A model generated the notes under the pieces. It ran no database searches. It saw nothing but the letters and a program-made list of their open reading frames with translations, and was not told the DNA's origin. Positions 1 through 6,827 of a DNA stretch of 7,034 nucleotides are shown here, piece by piece (position 1 is the stretch's first letter; every line of letters starts with the position of its first letter). The position numbers were made by a program, and so were the translations under genes. The DNA is from Anaerolineaceae bacterium UBA4081 (GTDB lineage: Bacteria > Chloroflexota > Anaerolineae > Anaerolineales > Anaerolineaceae): NCBI GenBank assembly GCA_002383615.1, contig DFYN01000068.1, forward strand, positions 4,961 through 11,994, given 5' to 3'.

Positions 1-1007
1 TCCAGCGTGGCACGTACCGCCGCCAGTGAAAGGGCATTGCCTGCGAGTGTGCCGCCAATACCACCCACATCTGATTCGTCCACTTTGATGCTTTTTGAAA
101 CCAGGTTTCCCACCTCTTCGGAAAGACCATAAACACCAGCGGGCACACCACTGCCTATGGTTTTACCCACCGTGATGATGTCTGGTTCCAATCCGGCTTC
201 CCCGGTGTAGCCACCTGGTCCGGCGCACATGGTATGGGTTTCATCGATAATCAGCAATGTGCCATACTTACGGGTGAGCTTGCGCAGGGCTGTGTGGTAA
301 CCCGGGTCAGGGTGGATGATGCCAATGTTCGTCATGACCGGTTCTGCCAGTACGCAGGCGACATCTCCGGGAGCCAGTGCCTGCTCAAGCGCTTCAAGGT
401 TGTTCCAGGGCACCACCCGCGTGGTCAGCACAGGGTTGACCTGCGGACCGATCGCGCCGGGACGCGGTCCAGGAATGCCGTCGTTGAGGGTGATAAATGA
501 TTCGTCCACCGAGCCATGGTAGCAGTAATCAAATACCAGCACATAAGGTCGTTTGGTGATGTGTCTGCACAGGCGCAGCACAAAGCGGTTGGCGTCCGTG
601 GCGGTGAGGGTGGTTTGCCAATATTTCAGCTTGAAGCGGCGTTGCAGTTCTTCACCCACCCAAATGGCGTCTTCAGTGGGCAGCATGAAGGTGATACCCT
701 TGTCAAGCTGCTTGTGGATTTCAGCCATCGGTTTGTCGGGCGAATGACCAACCATAGCGCCGGTGTCACCCAGGCAGAAGTCCAGGAATTTTTTGCCGTC
801 TGCGCAGGTGAAGGAAGCGCCTTTAGCTTCCGTAACAAAGAGCGGGAAACCACCTGCCCAGCGCACCATCCAGTTCATGGGGACACCATCCAACAGGCAG
901 CCTTTGGCGCGTTCGTAAAGGGCGTGGCACTTGGGGTGTTCAGTAGCGAAGCGGTCAAGTTCGACAGAGAGGACGTGCTGCAGTCGTTGGCGGTCTATCA
1001 CGGTCAT
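1..1007 (-). CDS. Class III PLP-dependent aminotransferase (glutamate-1-semialdehyde aminotransferase-like), 3'-truncated by window edge
   Basis: I translated this frame by hand from the reverse complement: 335 codons are open and the gene runs off the left edge. The start is ATG at 1007-1005, with GGAGG at 1018-1014 and a 6-base spacer. No other in-frame ATG occurs before the upstream stop. Class III fold marks appear in order: GDTGAMVGHSP near residue 80-90, YHG at Y163-H164-G165 (cofactor stacking region), LAEPV, the Asp-motif IIDETHT with D255 expected to bind the PLP pyridine nitrogen, and GKTIGSG with K282 as the expected Schiff-base lysine, then GGTLAGNALSLAA. These resemble glutamate-1-semialdehyde aminomutase and related omega-aminotransferases. 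DETHT and GPGGYTG in place of the usual DEV-type motif suggest a sister subfamily, so haem synthesis is not implied. It is a cytosolic enzyme that moves an amino group between a substrate amine and a keto acid. The substrate cannot be told. Roughly the last 90-120 residues should lie outside the window. Confidence 0.93.
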   Translation of the reverse strand, partial: MTVIDRQRLQHVLSVELDRFATEHPKCHALYERAKGCLLDGVPMNWMVRWAGGFPLFVTEAKGASFTCADGKKFLDFCLGDTGAMVGHSPDKPMAEIHKQLDKGITFMLPTEDAIWVGEELQRRFKLKYWQTTLTATDANRFVLRLCRHITKRPYVLVFDYCYHGSVDESFITLNDGIPGPRPGAIGPQVNPVLTTRVVPWNNLEALEQALAPGDVACVLAEPVMTNIGIIHPDPGYHTALRKLTRKYGTLLIIDETHTMCAGPGGYTGEAGLEPDIITVGKTIGSGVPAGVYGLSEEVGNLVSKSIKVDESDVGGIGGTLAGNALSLAAVRATL

Positions 1008-1047
1008 CAGGAACCTCCAGTGCGAAGGATAGTGGATGTATCTATTG

Positions 1048-1053
1048 TATAAT
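1048..1053 (+). promoter_or_regulatory. Candidate -10 box for the rightward membrane-protein gene
   Basis: A perfect TATAAT lies 62 bases before the ATG at 1116, inside the 108-bp gap between divergent genes. No good -35 hexamer is visible at 16-18 bases upstream. The AT-rich patch could equally serve the leftward gene, since its reverse strand reads TACAAT at 1049-1044. This is a motif match only. Confidence 0.3.
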
Positions 1054-1115
1054 TAAGTTGACCGGGGAGACCAGAAAATCTCCAGACTTTTTTTGAAATG
1101 GATCGGGGGTAAGTC

Positions 1116-1490
1116 ATGCGCTCAATTATTGTTGTGGTTACTGTTTTTCTGGTGGTTACCAAACTAATGGATGTCCTGTCTACACTCAAACGTATCTCGC
1201 CGACGAATCCGGAACTAAATCCACTGGCGCGGTGGCTGATGAATAAGGTGGGGATGCGCCCAGCCATCTGGTTAGTGTTTACGCTGGTTGTAATCATCAT
1301 TGGGGTGGCGACCTGGATTGCCTTTGACGTTGATGGGTTTTTCCAGATTGTGTTTATTGTGGGCGGGATGGTGGTAAGCCTCATTCAGGCAGCTGTGGCG
1401 TATGCCAACTGGACGCAAAGACCGAACTTCATCACTCGAAAAGTCTTAACCTGGTTTGATGTTTTATCTCGGCTTATTCATCGCAGATAG
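1116..1490 (+). CDS. Small multi-pass membrane protein (DUF5658-like pattern), 124 aa
   Basis: The ATG at 1116 follows a purine-rich GGGGGT at 1105-1110. The protein is very hydrophobic, with likely membrane segments at about residues 3-19, 50-70 and 74-97, and a basic tail ending in HRR. Between the first two segments it reads D19-V-L-S-T, followed by E33-L-N35-P36-L and W40-L. This pattern (a membrane-buried Asp, then E/N-P at the start of an amphipathic stretch) resembles small bacterial membrane proteins of the DUF5658 type, whose role is unknown. The link rests on pattern memory and needs a profile search. It is first in a run of envelope genes and lies 70 bp before the pentapeptide-repeat gene on the same strand, so the two may be co-transcribed. 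I see no enzyme motif. Confidence 0.8.
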   Translation: MRSIIVVVTVFLVVTKLMDVLSTLKRISPTNPELNPLARWLMNKVGMRPAIWLVFTLVVIIIGVATWIAFDVDGFFQIVFIVGGMVVSLIQAAVAYANWTQRPNFITRKVLTWFDVLSRLIHRR

Positions 1491-1560
1491 GGCATAACCT
1501 TATATCAAATATAGTCGAATCCAACCACAATCTTTCTTCCTTGCGTTTTAGGAGTCTTAT

Positions 1561-2676
1561 ATGGTCCCAACAATTGATTCTAAAGGTTGCAAAGCAATCA
1601 TCCTATTCATCCTGAAAATATTGTCGGTTCCGACTACGATTCTGGGAATATTATTCCTGATAATGTCAGTCACCGGGGGGATTAAGCCGCTGGTTGGCTG
1701 GACTGTTGCAGTTGTTTGTCTGGCACCCGGTTTGTATTTCCTGGTGAAGAACCTACTCCAGCAGCGTAAGGATGCGATTCCAGCCAACCGGGGCACGCGT
1801 TGGATGTATGGGATGGTTGCCATCATCATTCTTTCTCTCATCAGTTCTCTCGTTGCAATTGTGATTGCCAGACAGGGCTGCCTGAGCCGGGTTGGAAGTC
1901 AATCCGTGTTAAATGGTTGCGAATTCTCTGGCAAGGATTTCTCAGGAATGGATTTATCAGGCTCAGCCATGAGATATTCCAACCTGCAGCGGGTTAATTT
2001 TTCCAGCGCTAACCTGAGCGGCGTCGACTTCACCGGTTCTGACCTGGCGGGAGCCGCCCTGGAGGGTGCCATCCTCAACGAGAATGAATTTACATTGAGT
2101 AATCTGACTGCGGTTTCGGGATTATCTGATGAGTCGTTGGCAATTGCCATGGGTGTTCCTGTTGAGGATTTGTACAAGGACACCGCTGAAAAGATGGTCC
2201 GATTGGAAGACCGTAACCAAATGTTGGATGTGTTGCGGGAGGCGTGTTCTGGGAACGCTATTCCCAGCGCTCATGCTTTTGAATCCTCCCAACCGTTTCG
2301 AACCATGGCAGTTTTTGACGCAGAAGGTAAAAATTCGAATCTGACAGATTACGCCTTAAACCAACGCTGGGAACCGATGGCAGTTCGTTTTGTTGACCTG
2401 GTCGCCTGTGTGGGTGACGAGTATAAAGATGTGATTGAGACCTGCAATTACGAAGAAGGGCATACCATCGACCGTATTGCTTACAAGAGGGATATTATGG
2501 TTTATGCTGCCCGAACCGGCGAGGTAGTGTTGATTACCAGTCTGGTTGGCGGGCAACCTGCTTTTTGTGGTACATATTCTTCTGAGGGACAACCCGACTT
2601 ACGGGGACTACCGACAAACCAGGAGCAGGTTATTGAGTGGTTAAGTCTGAATGTTAAACCTGCGAAAAATCCATAA
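1561..2676 (+). CDS. Membrane-anchored pentapeptide-repeat protein with Cys-containing C-terminal domain, 371 aa
   Basis: The ATG at 1561 has AGGAG at 1550-1554, a 6-base spacer. Three membrane segments are visible at about residues 12-36, 43-64 and 82-105. The loop between the second and third is basic (K63, R69, K70, R77, R80), so by the positive-inside rule it is cytoplasmic and everything after residue 105 is outside. Residues 120-184 form 13 pentapeptide units in exact register, with the central Leu/Phe/Met at 122, 127, 132 and every fifth residue to 182. This predicts a short right-handed beta-helix of about three coils. A small helical stretch, GLSDESLAIAMGVPVEDL, follows. Residues about 245-371 form a separate domain with VACVG (C283), ETCNY (C295), ARTGEVV and FCG (C336). 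I believe I have seen a similar domain in other Chloroflexota proteins but cannot name it. Pentapeptide repeats are usually scaffolds or binding surfaces, and no catalytic residues are evident. Confidence 0.87.
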   Translation: MVPTIDSKGCKAIILFILKILSVPTTILGILFLIMSVTGGIKPLVGWTVAVVCLAPGLYFLVKNLLQQRKDAIPANRGTRWMYGMVAIIILSLISSLVAIVIARQGCLSRVGSQSVLNGCEFSGKDFSGMDLSGSAMRYSNLQRVNFSSANLSGVDFTGSDLAGAALEGAILNENEFTLSNLTAVSGLSDESLAIAMGVPVEDLYKDTAEKMVRLEDRNQMLDVLREACSGNAIPSAHAFESSQPFRTMAVFDAEGKNSNLTDYALNQRWEPMAVRFVDLVACVGDEYKDVIETCNYEEGHTIDRIAYKRDIMVYAARTGEVVLITSLVGGQPAFCGTYSSEGQPDLRGLPTNQEQVIEWLSLNVKPAKNP

Positions 2677-2688
2677 TACGCACAGTCA

Positions 2689-2732
2689 ACTGATCTAAGG
2701 AACGTGGAAAACAGATTCCACTTACTGATCTA
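2689..2732 (+). repeat. 9-bp direct repeat flanking a hairpin
   Basis: ACTGATCTA occurs at 2689-2697 and again at 2724-2732, 35 bp apart, on either side of the perfect inverted repeat at 2704-2721. The arrangement could be a double protein-binding site or chance. It lies in the 148-bp gap before the large lipoprotein gene. Confidence 0.4.
2704..2721 (+). other. Intergenic hairpin, not a canonical terminator
   Basis: GTGGAA (2704-2709) and TTCCAC (2716-2721) pair perfectly across a 6-base loop, 28 bases after the pentapeptide-gene stop codon. No T-run follows (TTACTGATC), so intrinsic termination is unlikely to be strong. It could act as an mRNA 3'-end stabiliser or a protein-binding palindrome. 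Confidence 0.4.
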
Positions 2733-2773
2733 CAAACACGAGATAAGAGATAATCCTGAAATGGCAATGAAAT

Positions 2774-2779
2774 TATAAT
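2774..2779 (+). promoter_or_regulatory. Candidate -10 box for the 1081-aa lipoprotein gene
   Basis: A perfect TATAAT occurs 46 bases before the ATG at 2825, which would give a short leader of about 40 bases. No convincing -35 hexamer stands at the expected distance, so an activator-dependent promoter or simple AT-richness are both possible. Confidence 0.3.
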
Positions 2780-2824
2780 TACGGGTAAATACGGTGCAAC
2801 ACGCTTATACATAAAAGAGGAATC

Positions 2825-5800
2825 ATGGCGAACATCATTCAAGCATATGTGAAACCTATATCCAAACAGCGGTTACCCTTAAGGTTGTTGCAGTTCTTTT
2901 CTGCCCGTTGGGTGCATACTCTCATTCTAATTGCCGGTATTACAATTCTGAGCAGTTGTACCCCTGTATCATTACCCATAACACCTACCGAAAATGGTAC
3001 CGCAGGCAACATCCTTATATTTGACTTTGACGACCAACCAGAAGGCGTTCCACCTGAGTGGCAAATCCTATTCGCGCCGTACGACGCTGGCAGCCAAGTA
3101 CCCGACGTCATCAAAGCCAATGTACAGAACCGCCACTTTTTGCTGGAAAACCTGGGAACCTGGTCGGGTTTGTATGCCATGTATTTGGGTGATGTTGCCT
3201 CGCCAGATATGCAAATCAGTATGGACGTGGGCACGGATGAAGGCAATGCCATCGGTGTGCTGCTGGTCTGCCGTTACAGTGAGGCGGGCTGGTACCAGTT
3301 CCGGGTCTCAGCGGGCGGGTCAGCCATCCACTGGGTTCAACCGCAGGGAGATTCTTATGATGTTAAGGTCTTGGTGGAAGGTCCGGGCGTGTTCCTGGAT
3401 GATGCCGCCCATCGCCTGACAGGCGTGTGTCAGGGCAACCAGTTGACTCTGGATGTGGATGGCAATCGAATTCTGAGCGGTGAGGCTGATTTTTTGCCTA
3501 CGGGGTCATTTGGCTTTGGGGTTGAGTCTGCAAGTGATCCCGGCAATCGGAAGTCGTTCGATAACATCCAGGTGGAGTTCTTACCGGCAACCATAAAAGC
3601 ATCTCCCACGCCTCAAGTGGTGCCAACGATAACAATGACCCAAACCTTGCCAACCTTGGCGCCAACTGCCACCGCCACAATGATAACGACGCTTGAACCT
3701 ACCCAACGACCGACGCCTCTGGCGAAGGGCGAAGGAGTTTTGTATGCAACGGATTTTAATGACAATGATACCACGTTGGAGAATTGGCATGCATTTGCGT
3801 ATTCACCCGCCTCCCAGGGAATAGTCACTGAGGGATTTGAAGCGTTTGCGAGCAACGGCTATTACCGTATGCGTACGGCATATCCCAGCCTGGTAGATAA
3901 CTTGCGGATATATTCAATTTACGACCAGCCATTGACGAGTGAAGATGTTGCTCTTGAAATGCATGCGAATATACCAGAGGGAGGGGCAGGATATGGATTG
4001 GTTTGCCGTTATACAGACGCAGGTTGGTACCAGTTTATGGTGGAACCGGATGGCATATGGACAATACGCCTAGTTCATCAGGATACAAATGGTGCCTGGC
4101 ACTTTAACCAGGTCAGCTCTGGTCGAAAATGGCTGGGTCAGGTTGTAGATCTGGCAGCCGATTGCAAGGGAGACCAACTTTCATTTGCTATTGATGGCGA
4201 GATGGTCGCCCTTTTACATGACACCAGTTTTCCTTCTGGCAAGGTAGGACTGGCGGGTTGGCGTTTTGATTCACCGGGTGAAGTTGGCACGATCGACAGC
4301 TTTACGGTCACTCAGGCAGTGTGGAACGAATCTGGTTTGACAGGTCCAGCCCCCACGCCTGCTGCAGATGGCGCTATTTACAGCACCCAATTTGACCAAC
4401 TGAATGACCTGGCACCGTACTGGATGGTGCTGGACTCTGGAGTGATCGGACTGGCGGGCTCCCCCAAGCTCTTCGGCGGTCCCGGTGGTGATTCCGCCCC
4501 CCACACTTACCAGTATATCAACGATTTTGACCCTGGAACCGATGTAAGGATTAGCGCTGATATCCGAGGGTTTCCAAATGTGGCACGTGGGTTGATTTGC
4601 CGATACAGCCAGGATGGTTGGTATCAGGCGCATTACTTTAATGACGCGGCGGTTAATATTGCTTTTGTTGTGCTTGAGCGGGTGGAGCGCAACGAGCAAG
4701 GCTTGCGGCAAGATACTGTCCTGGATATAACTGGTGTTCCAATCAAACGTGAGAGTCAGATGATACTTTCATGTGTTGGAGACCAAATTAGCGTGCAGAT
4801 GGATGGTGTGAATGTCTTATATGCTGAGGATGCTGCCTGGCAGAGTGGTCGTTATGGGCTGATGTTCATGTCTAACCCGCCGGGTAACGTCAAGAATGCA
4901 TTCTCAAGTTATAAAGTTCAGGCAGTTGATAGCCAGGCAAAAAACGGCGATATGGTGTATCAAGAAACATCCAGCAGTCCTACTTCTCTGGGTTGGAACT
5001 GGGGGTTAAACAGTGCCTATGAAGGTTATTCAGTGAAGGATGATTTGGTCGAATTGAAAATAGCAGATAACTGGGTTATCCTGTCTGATTCATTCAAAGC
5101 TTCTGACGTGACATTAAGCCTGAATGCTGAATTTCTGGGAGAAAGCCACCTGCAGCTGAACTGTCGGATTGGCACGCCTTATCGTACTTCGTTCCAGATG
5201 AACAGTAATGGCGGCTGGGGAATATTTACCCAGGACCAGATGATTGCCAGTGGGGAGTCATCTTCAATTCAATCGGGGCAAAACAGCTTGACTATCCAAT
5301 GTGTGGACAATCGGCTGAAATTCTCTGTAAATGGTGAAGTCCTGGCGGATGTAGTTTATCCAGCCGGTTATCAAAGGTCTGCAGGCATGTTCGAAGTGAT
5401 AATGGATGTTCCCTCACATATCCGATTCATTGATCTAAAAGCACAAGTTCTTCAACCGTCCGGATGGCTGGCTATCCCGTCGCGCAGTAATACGATTCGC
5501 CTTCCGGAATATCTGCCTGGGCAATTGTTGTACCAACTGCAGGAAGGTGATTTTATCCGGTGGGGCTTTGAGAAACGAGCCTGGTCGCTTGTCAGGGGAA
5601 GTTTTCCGGAAAATGAAGGGAGCACGATCATCATCTCTGTTGAAGGTAAAGAAAATGCCTGGTTATACCAACCCTGGTTGGGAGATACGCCTGTGGAGGT
5701 TGGTATGCAGGTGGCGCTAACCAGCAGAGGCGGCGCGGCAGGGCTGGTTTGCAGATATACCGACCATGGACGATACGAATTTCTCATTCAACCTGATGGG

Positions 5801-6070
5801 CGTTGGTTTATTCGCCGGAACTCATCGTATTGGTATGAACCGCGCGCAGAGCGGATTACCATCCTTGCGCACGGACAAACCAAAGATCCTCTAACCGGTC
5901 AAAATAATATCGTCGCAACCTGTGTAGGAAACAACCTTAGGTTTAGTCTAAATGGTGTGGAATTAGGGAGCGCGCAAGATTACCTCTACCCGGAAGGGCA
6001 GGTTGGTATTTTGTTTGACACTTTTATAGCGGGAACGTTCACCGATCTGACTGTCAAGGTTGCCAAGTGA
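2825..6070 (+). CDS. Large surface lipoprotein with five jelly-roll-like (DUF1080/LamG-type) Cys-pair domains, 1081 aa
   Basis: The ATG at 2825 follows AGAGGA at 2816-2821. The N-terminus carries a hydrophobic stretch (about 32-44) ending in L42-S43-S44-C45, a good lipobox, so the protein should be exported and lipid-anchored at C45. The n-region before the hydrophobic core is unusually long. Five related domains follow: about 62-254, 305-500, 517-706, 709-880 and 881-1081. Each carries a version of GLVCRYTDxGWYQF and, 46-58 residues later, C-x-G-x-x-L-x-x-x-x-D/N-G, then a Gly-rich G-x-V/Y-G strand near its end. Such a pattern fits concanavalin-like beta-sandwich domains (DUF1080, LamG), which usually bind or cut polysaccharides. 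A Thr/Pro-rich linker spans about 256-304 and a short PAPTP linker lies near 509-513. No acidic catalytic motif of glycosidases stands out, so carbohydrate or protein binding at the cell surface is the more careful guess. The next gene also encodes a lipoprotein. Confidence 0.85.
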   Translation: MANIIQAYVKPISKQRLPLRLLQFFSARWVHTLILIAGITILSSCTPVSLPITPTENGTAGNILIFDFDDQPEGVPPEWQILFAPYDAGSQVPDVIKANVQNRHFLLENLGTWSGLYAMYLGDVASPDMQISMDVGTDEGNAIGVLLVCRYSEAGWYQFRVSAGGSAIHWVQPQGDSYDVKVLVEGPGVFLDDAAHRLTGVCQGNQLTLDVDGNRILSGEADFLPTGSFGFGVESASDPGNRKSFDNIQVEFLPATIKASPTPQVVPTITMTQTLPTLAPTATATMITTLEPTQRPTPLAKGEGVLYATDFNDNDTTLENWHAFAYSPASQGIVTEGFEAFASNGYYRMRTAYPSLVDNLRIYSIYDQPLTSEDVALEMHANIPEGGAGYGLVCRYTDAGWYQFMVEPDGIWTIRLVHQDTNGAWHFNQVSSGRKWLGQVVDLAADCKGDQLSFAIDGEMVALLHDTSFPSGKVGLAGWRFDSPGEVGTIDSFTVTQAVWNESGLTGPAPTPAADGAIYSTQFDQLNDLAPYWMVLDSGVIGLAGSPKLFGGPGGDSAPHTYQYINDFDPGTDVRISADIRGFPNVARGLICRYSQDGWYQAHYFNDAAVNIAFVVLERVERNEQGLRQDTVLDITGVPIKRESQMILSCVGDQISVQMDGVNVLYAEDAAWQSGRYGLMFMSNPPGNVKNAFSSYKVQAVDSQAKNGDMVYQETSSSPTSLGWNWGLNSAYEGYSVKDDLVELKIADNWVILSDSFKASDVTLSLNAEFLGESHLQLNCRIGTPYRTSFQMNSNGGWGIFTQDQMIASGESSSIQSGQNSLTIQCVDNRLKFSVNGEVLADVVYPAGYQRSAGMFEVIMDVPSHIRFIDLKAQVLQPSGWLAIPSRSNTIRLPEYLPGQLLYQLQEGDFIRWGFEKRAWSLVRGSFPENEGSTIIISVEGKENAWLYQPWLGDTPVEVGMQVALTSRGGAAGLVCRYTDHGRYEFLIQPDGRWFIRRNSSYWYEPRAERITILAHGQTKDPLTGQNNIVATCVGNNLRFSLNGVELGSAQDYLYPEGQVGILFDTFIAGTFTDLTVKVAK
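3008..6067 (+). repeat. Five-fold internal protein domain repeat (about 190-200 residues per unit)
   Basis: The first Cys of each unit falls at residues 149, 394, 592, 780 and 976, and the second at 202, 447, 650, 826 and 1033. Periods between first cysteines are 245 (this includes the Thr/Pro linker), 198, 188 and 196 residues. Motif versions are CRYSEAGWYQF, CRYTDAGWYQF, CRYSQDGWYQA, CRIGTPYRTSF and CRYTDHGRYEF. Units 1 and 2 share the same Cys spacing (53). Unit 4 is the most diverged. The repeats are clear in protein but, by eye, not as near-identical DNA, so the duplications look old. Confidence 0.8.
3590..3736 (+). other. Thr/Pro-rich linker segment within the lipoprotein gene
   Basis: Residues about 256-304 have a low-complexity composition dominated by Thr, Pro, Ala and Ser, including SPTPQ, TATAT and TQRPTPL. 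Such linkers are common between extracellular modules, especially in Chloroflexota and Actinobacteria, and are often glycosylated. The linker separates domain 1, nearest the membrane, from the block of domains 2-5. Confidence 0.75.
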
Positions 6071-6114
6071 AGTTGGGTTGGCGATGTTATAGATTGCTTT
6101 GTTAATCAATTGCA

Positions 6115-6126
6115 CTCATATATGAG
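6115..6126. promoter_or_regulatory. 12-bp perfect palindrome, candidate operator upstream of the small lipoprotein gene
   Basis: CTCATATATGAG reads the same on both strands. It sits between a poor -35 candidate, TTGCAC at 6110-6115, and a -10 candidate, TATGAT at 6134-6139 (18-base spacer). An operator in this position would block RNA polymerase, but a 12-bp palindrome arises by chance about once or twice in 7 kb and the -35 match is weak. Confidence 0.3.
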
Positions 6127-6200
6127 GTTGATGTATGATGATGGCAATGTCGGCTGAGAAATCTAGCTGCTAAGAACCTTTGAGATATATGTGAGGTCCA

Positions 6201-6827
6201 ATGAAAATTTTCTCATGGTCAAATCAGGAACTTTACAGAATCCTCTCTCTGGTTATTTTCTTGGTCACTCTGTTGTCCATGCTTGCCTGCTCCATTGGCG
6301 ATTGGGAAGGTTATTACAATAACTCAGATTATGTCGTCGCAACGCCAAACGAAGGAAGGTTTGGTAAAATCCAGACTTACTACGGCAAGGGAAGTGCAGA
6401 TACAACTTATATCATTGCCAATGACCCGGCTAATCCAAAAACAAATACCTGTCACGATGATAATAGCGAGTTTGTGATTAAGATCTATCCAGATCCTAAA
6501 GTACCAGACAATGCCGGTTTCACACGCACCTTAGCCAAAGATGAATGCTACTTAATTTCTGAAATACATGCTTCCCTGGTCAATCCATGGCGAAACCAGC
6601 AATGTGTCTTTGCAGATAACCTCCATGATTACACCCTTACTATAATCAATGGCGTGTACAACAATAAGACTGGCGAGTTCACGCCTCTCTATCATTCTGA
6701 CGGTGGGTGCCCAAACGCGGGTGTGATTAACGCTGAAAGCAGCACAGCCATTTCCTTGAGTTACTATTGCGTCAAAGGGAGGACTACTTATAAGTATTAC
6801 ATCTTATCTGAGCTTCAGGATAATTGA
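6201..6827 (+). CDS. Small cysteine-containing lipoprotein of unknown family, 208 aa
   Basis: The ATG at 6201 follows GAGGT at 6193-6197. The N-terminus has a hydrophobic stretch (about 12-29) ending M27-L28-A29-C30. The Ala-Cys end fits a lipobox, although Met at -3 and Leu at -2 are atypical, so a plain signal peptide is a fallback. The mature part starts with an acidic, aromatic and Asn-rich segment (DWEGYYNNSDY) and has five further cysteines at 84, 116, 135, 170 and 190, which could form disulfides outside the cell. Repeated short beta-like stretches (TTYIIAND, EFVIKIYPD, YTLTIING) suggest a small beta-rich domain. I do not recognise the family and see no catalytic motif. It follows the large lipoprotein gene by 130 bp on the same strand, so it may be a partner or simply another envelope protein. 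Confidence 0.82.
   Translation: MKIFSWSNQELYRILSLVIFLVTLLSMLACSIGDWEGYYNNSDYVVATPNEGRFGKIQTYYGKGSADTTYIIANDPANPKTNTCHDDNSEFVIKIYPDPKVPDNAGFTRTLAKDECYLISEIHASLVNPWRNQQCVFADNLHDYTLTIINGVYNNKTGEFTPLYHSDGGCPNAGVINAESSTAISLSYYCVKGRTTYKYYILSELQDN

Noticed and set aside
234..500. 88-codon plus-strand open frame
   Set aside because: It is also antisense to the aminotransferase and has no recognisable motif or convincing start.
516..1052. 178-codon plus-strand open frame
   Set aside because: It lies antisense to the aminotransferase, whose minus-strand frame shows the conserved PLP motifs and a good ribosome site; this is a shadow frame.
1066..1090. GGAGA/TCTCC inverted repeat followed by a run of T, as a terminator or attenuator
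   Set aside because: The stem is only 5 bp with an 8-base loop, and no gene ends just upstream on the plus strand, so the match is too weak to annotate.
1007..1384. 125-codon minus-strand open frame
   Set aside because: It is antisense to the small membrane protein, Thr/Ile-rich in a way that mirrors the hydrophobic codons opposite, and has no ribosome site.
3590..3736. Low-complexity Thr/Pro coding stretch as a DNA tandem repeat
   Set aside because: The bias is in amino-acid composition; the DNA has no regular repeating unit.
4271..4711. 146-codon minus-strand open frame
   Set aside because: It is fully inside the large lipoprotein gene, whose own frame is supported by repeated domain motifs across this stretch.
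6148..6180. Very short ATG-started frame in the gap before the small lipoprotein
   Set aside because: About a dozen codons with no ribosome site; nothing distinguishes it from chance.
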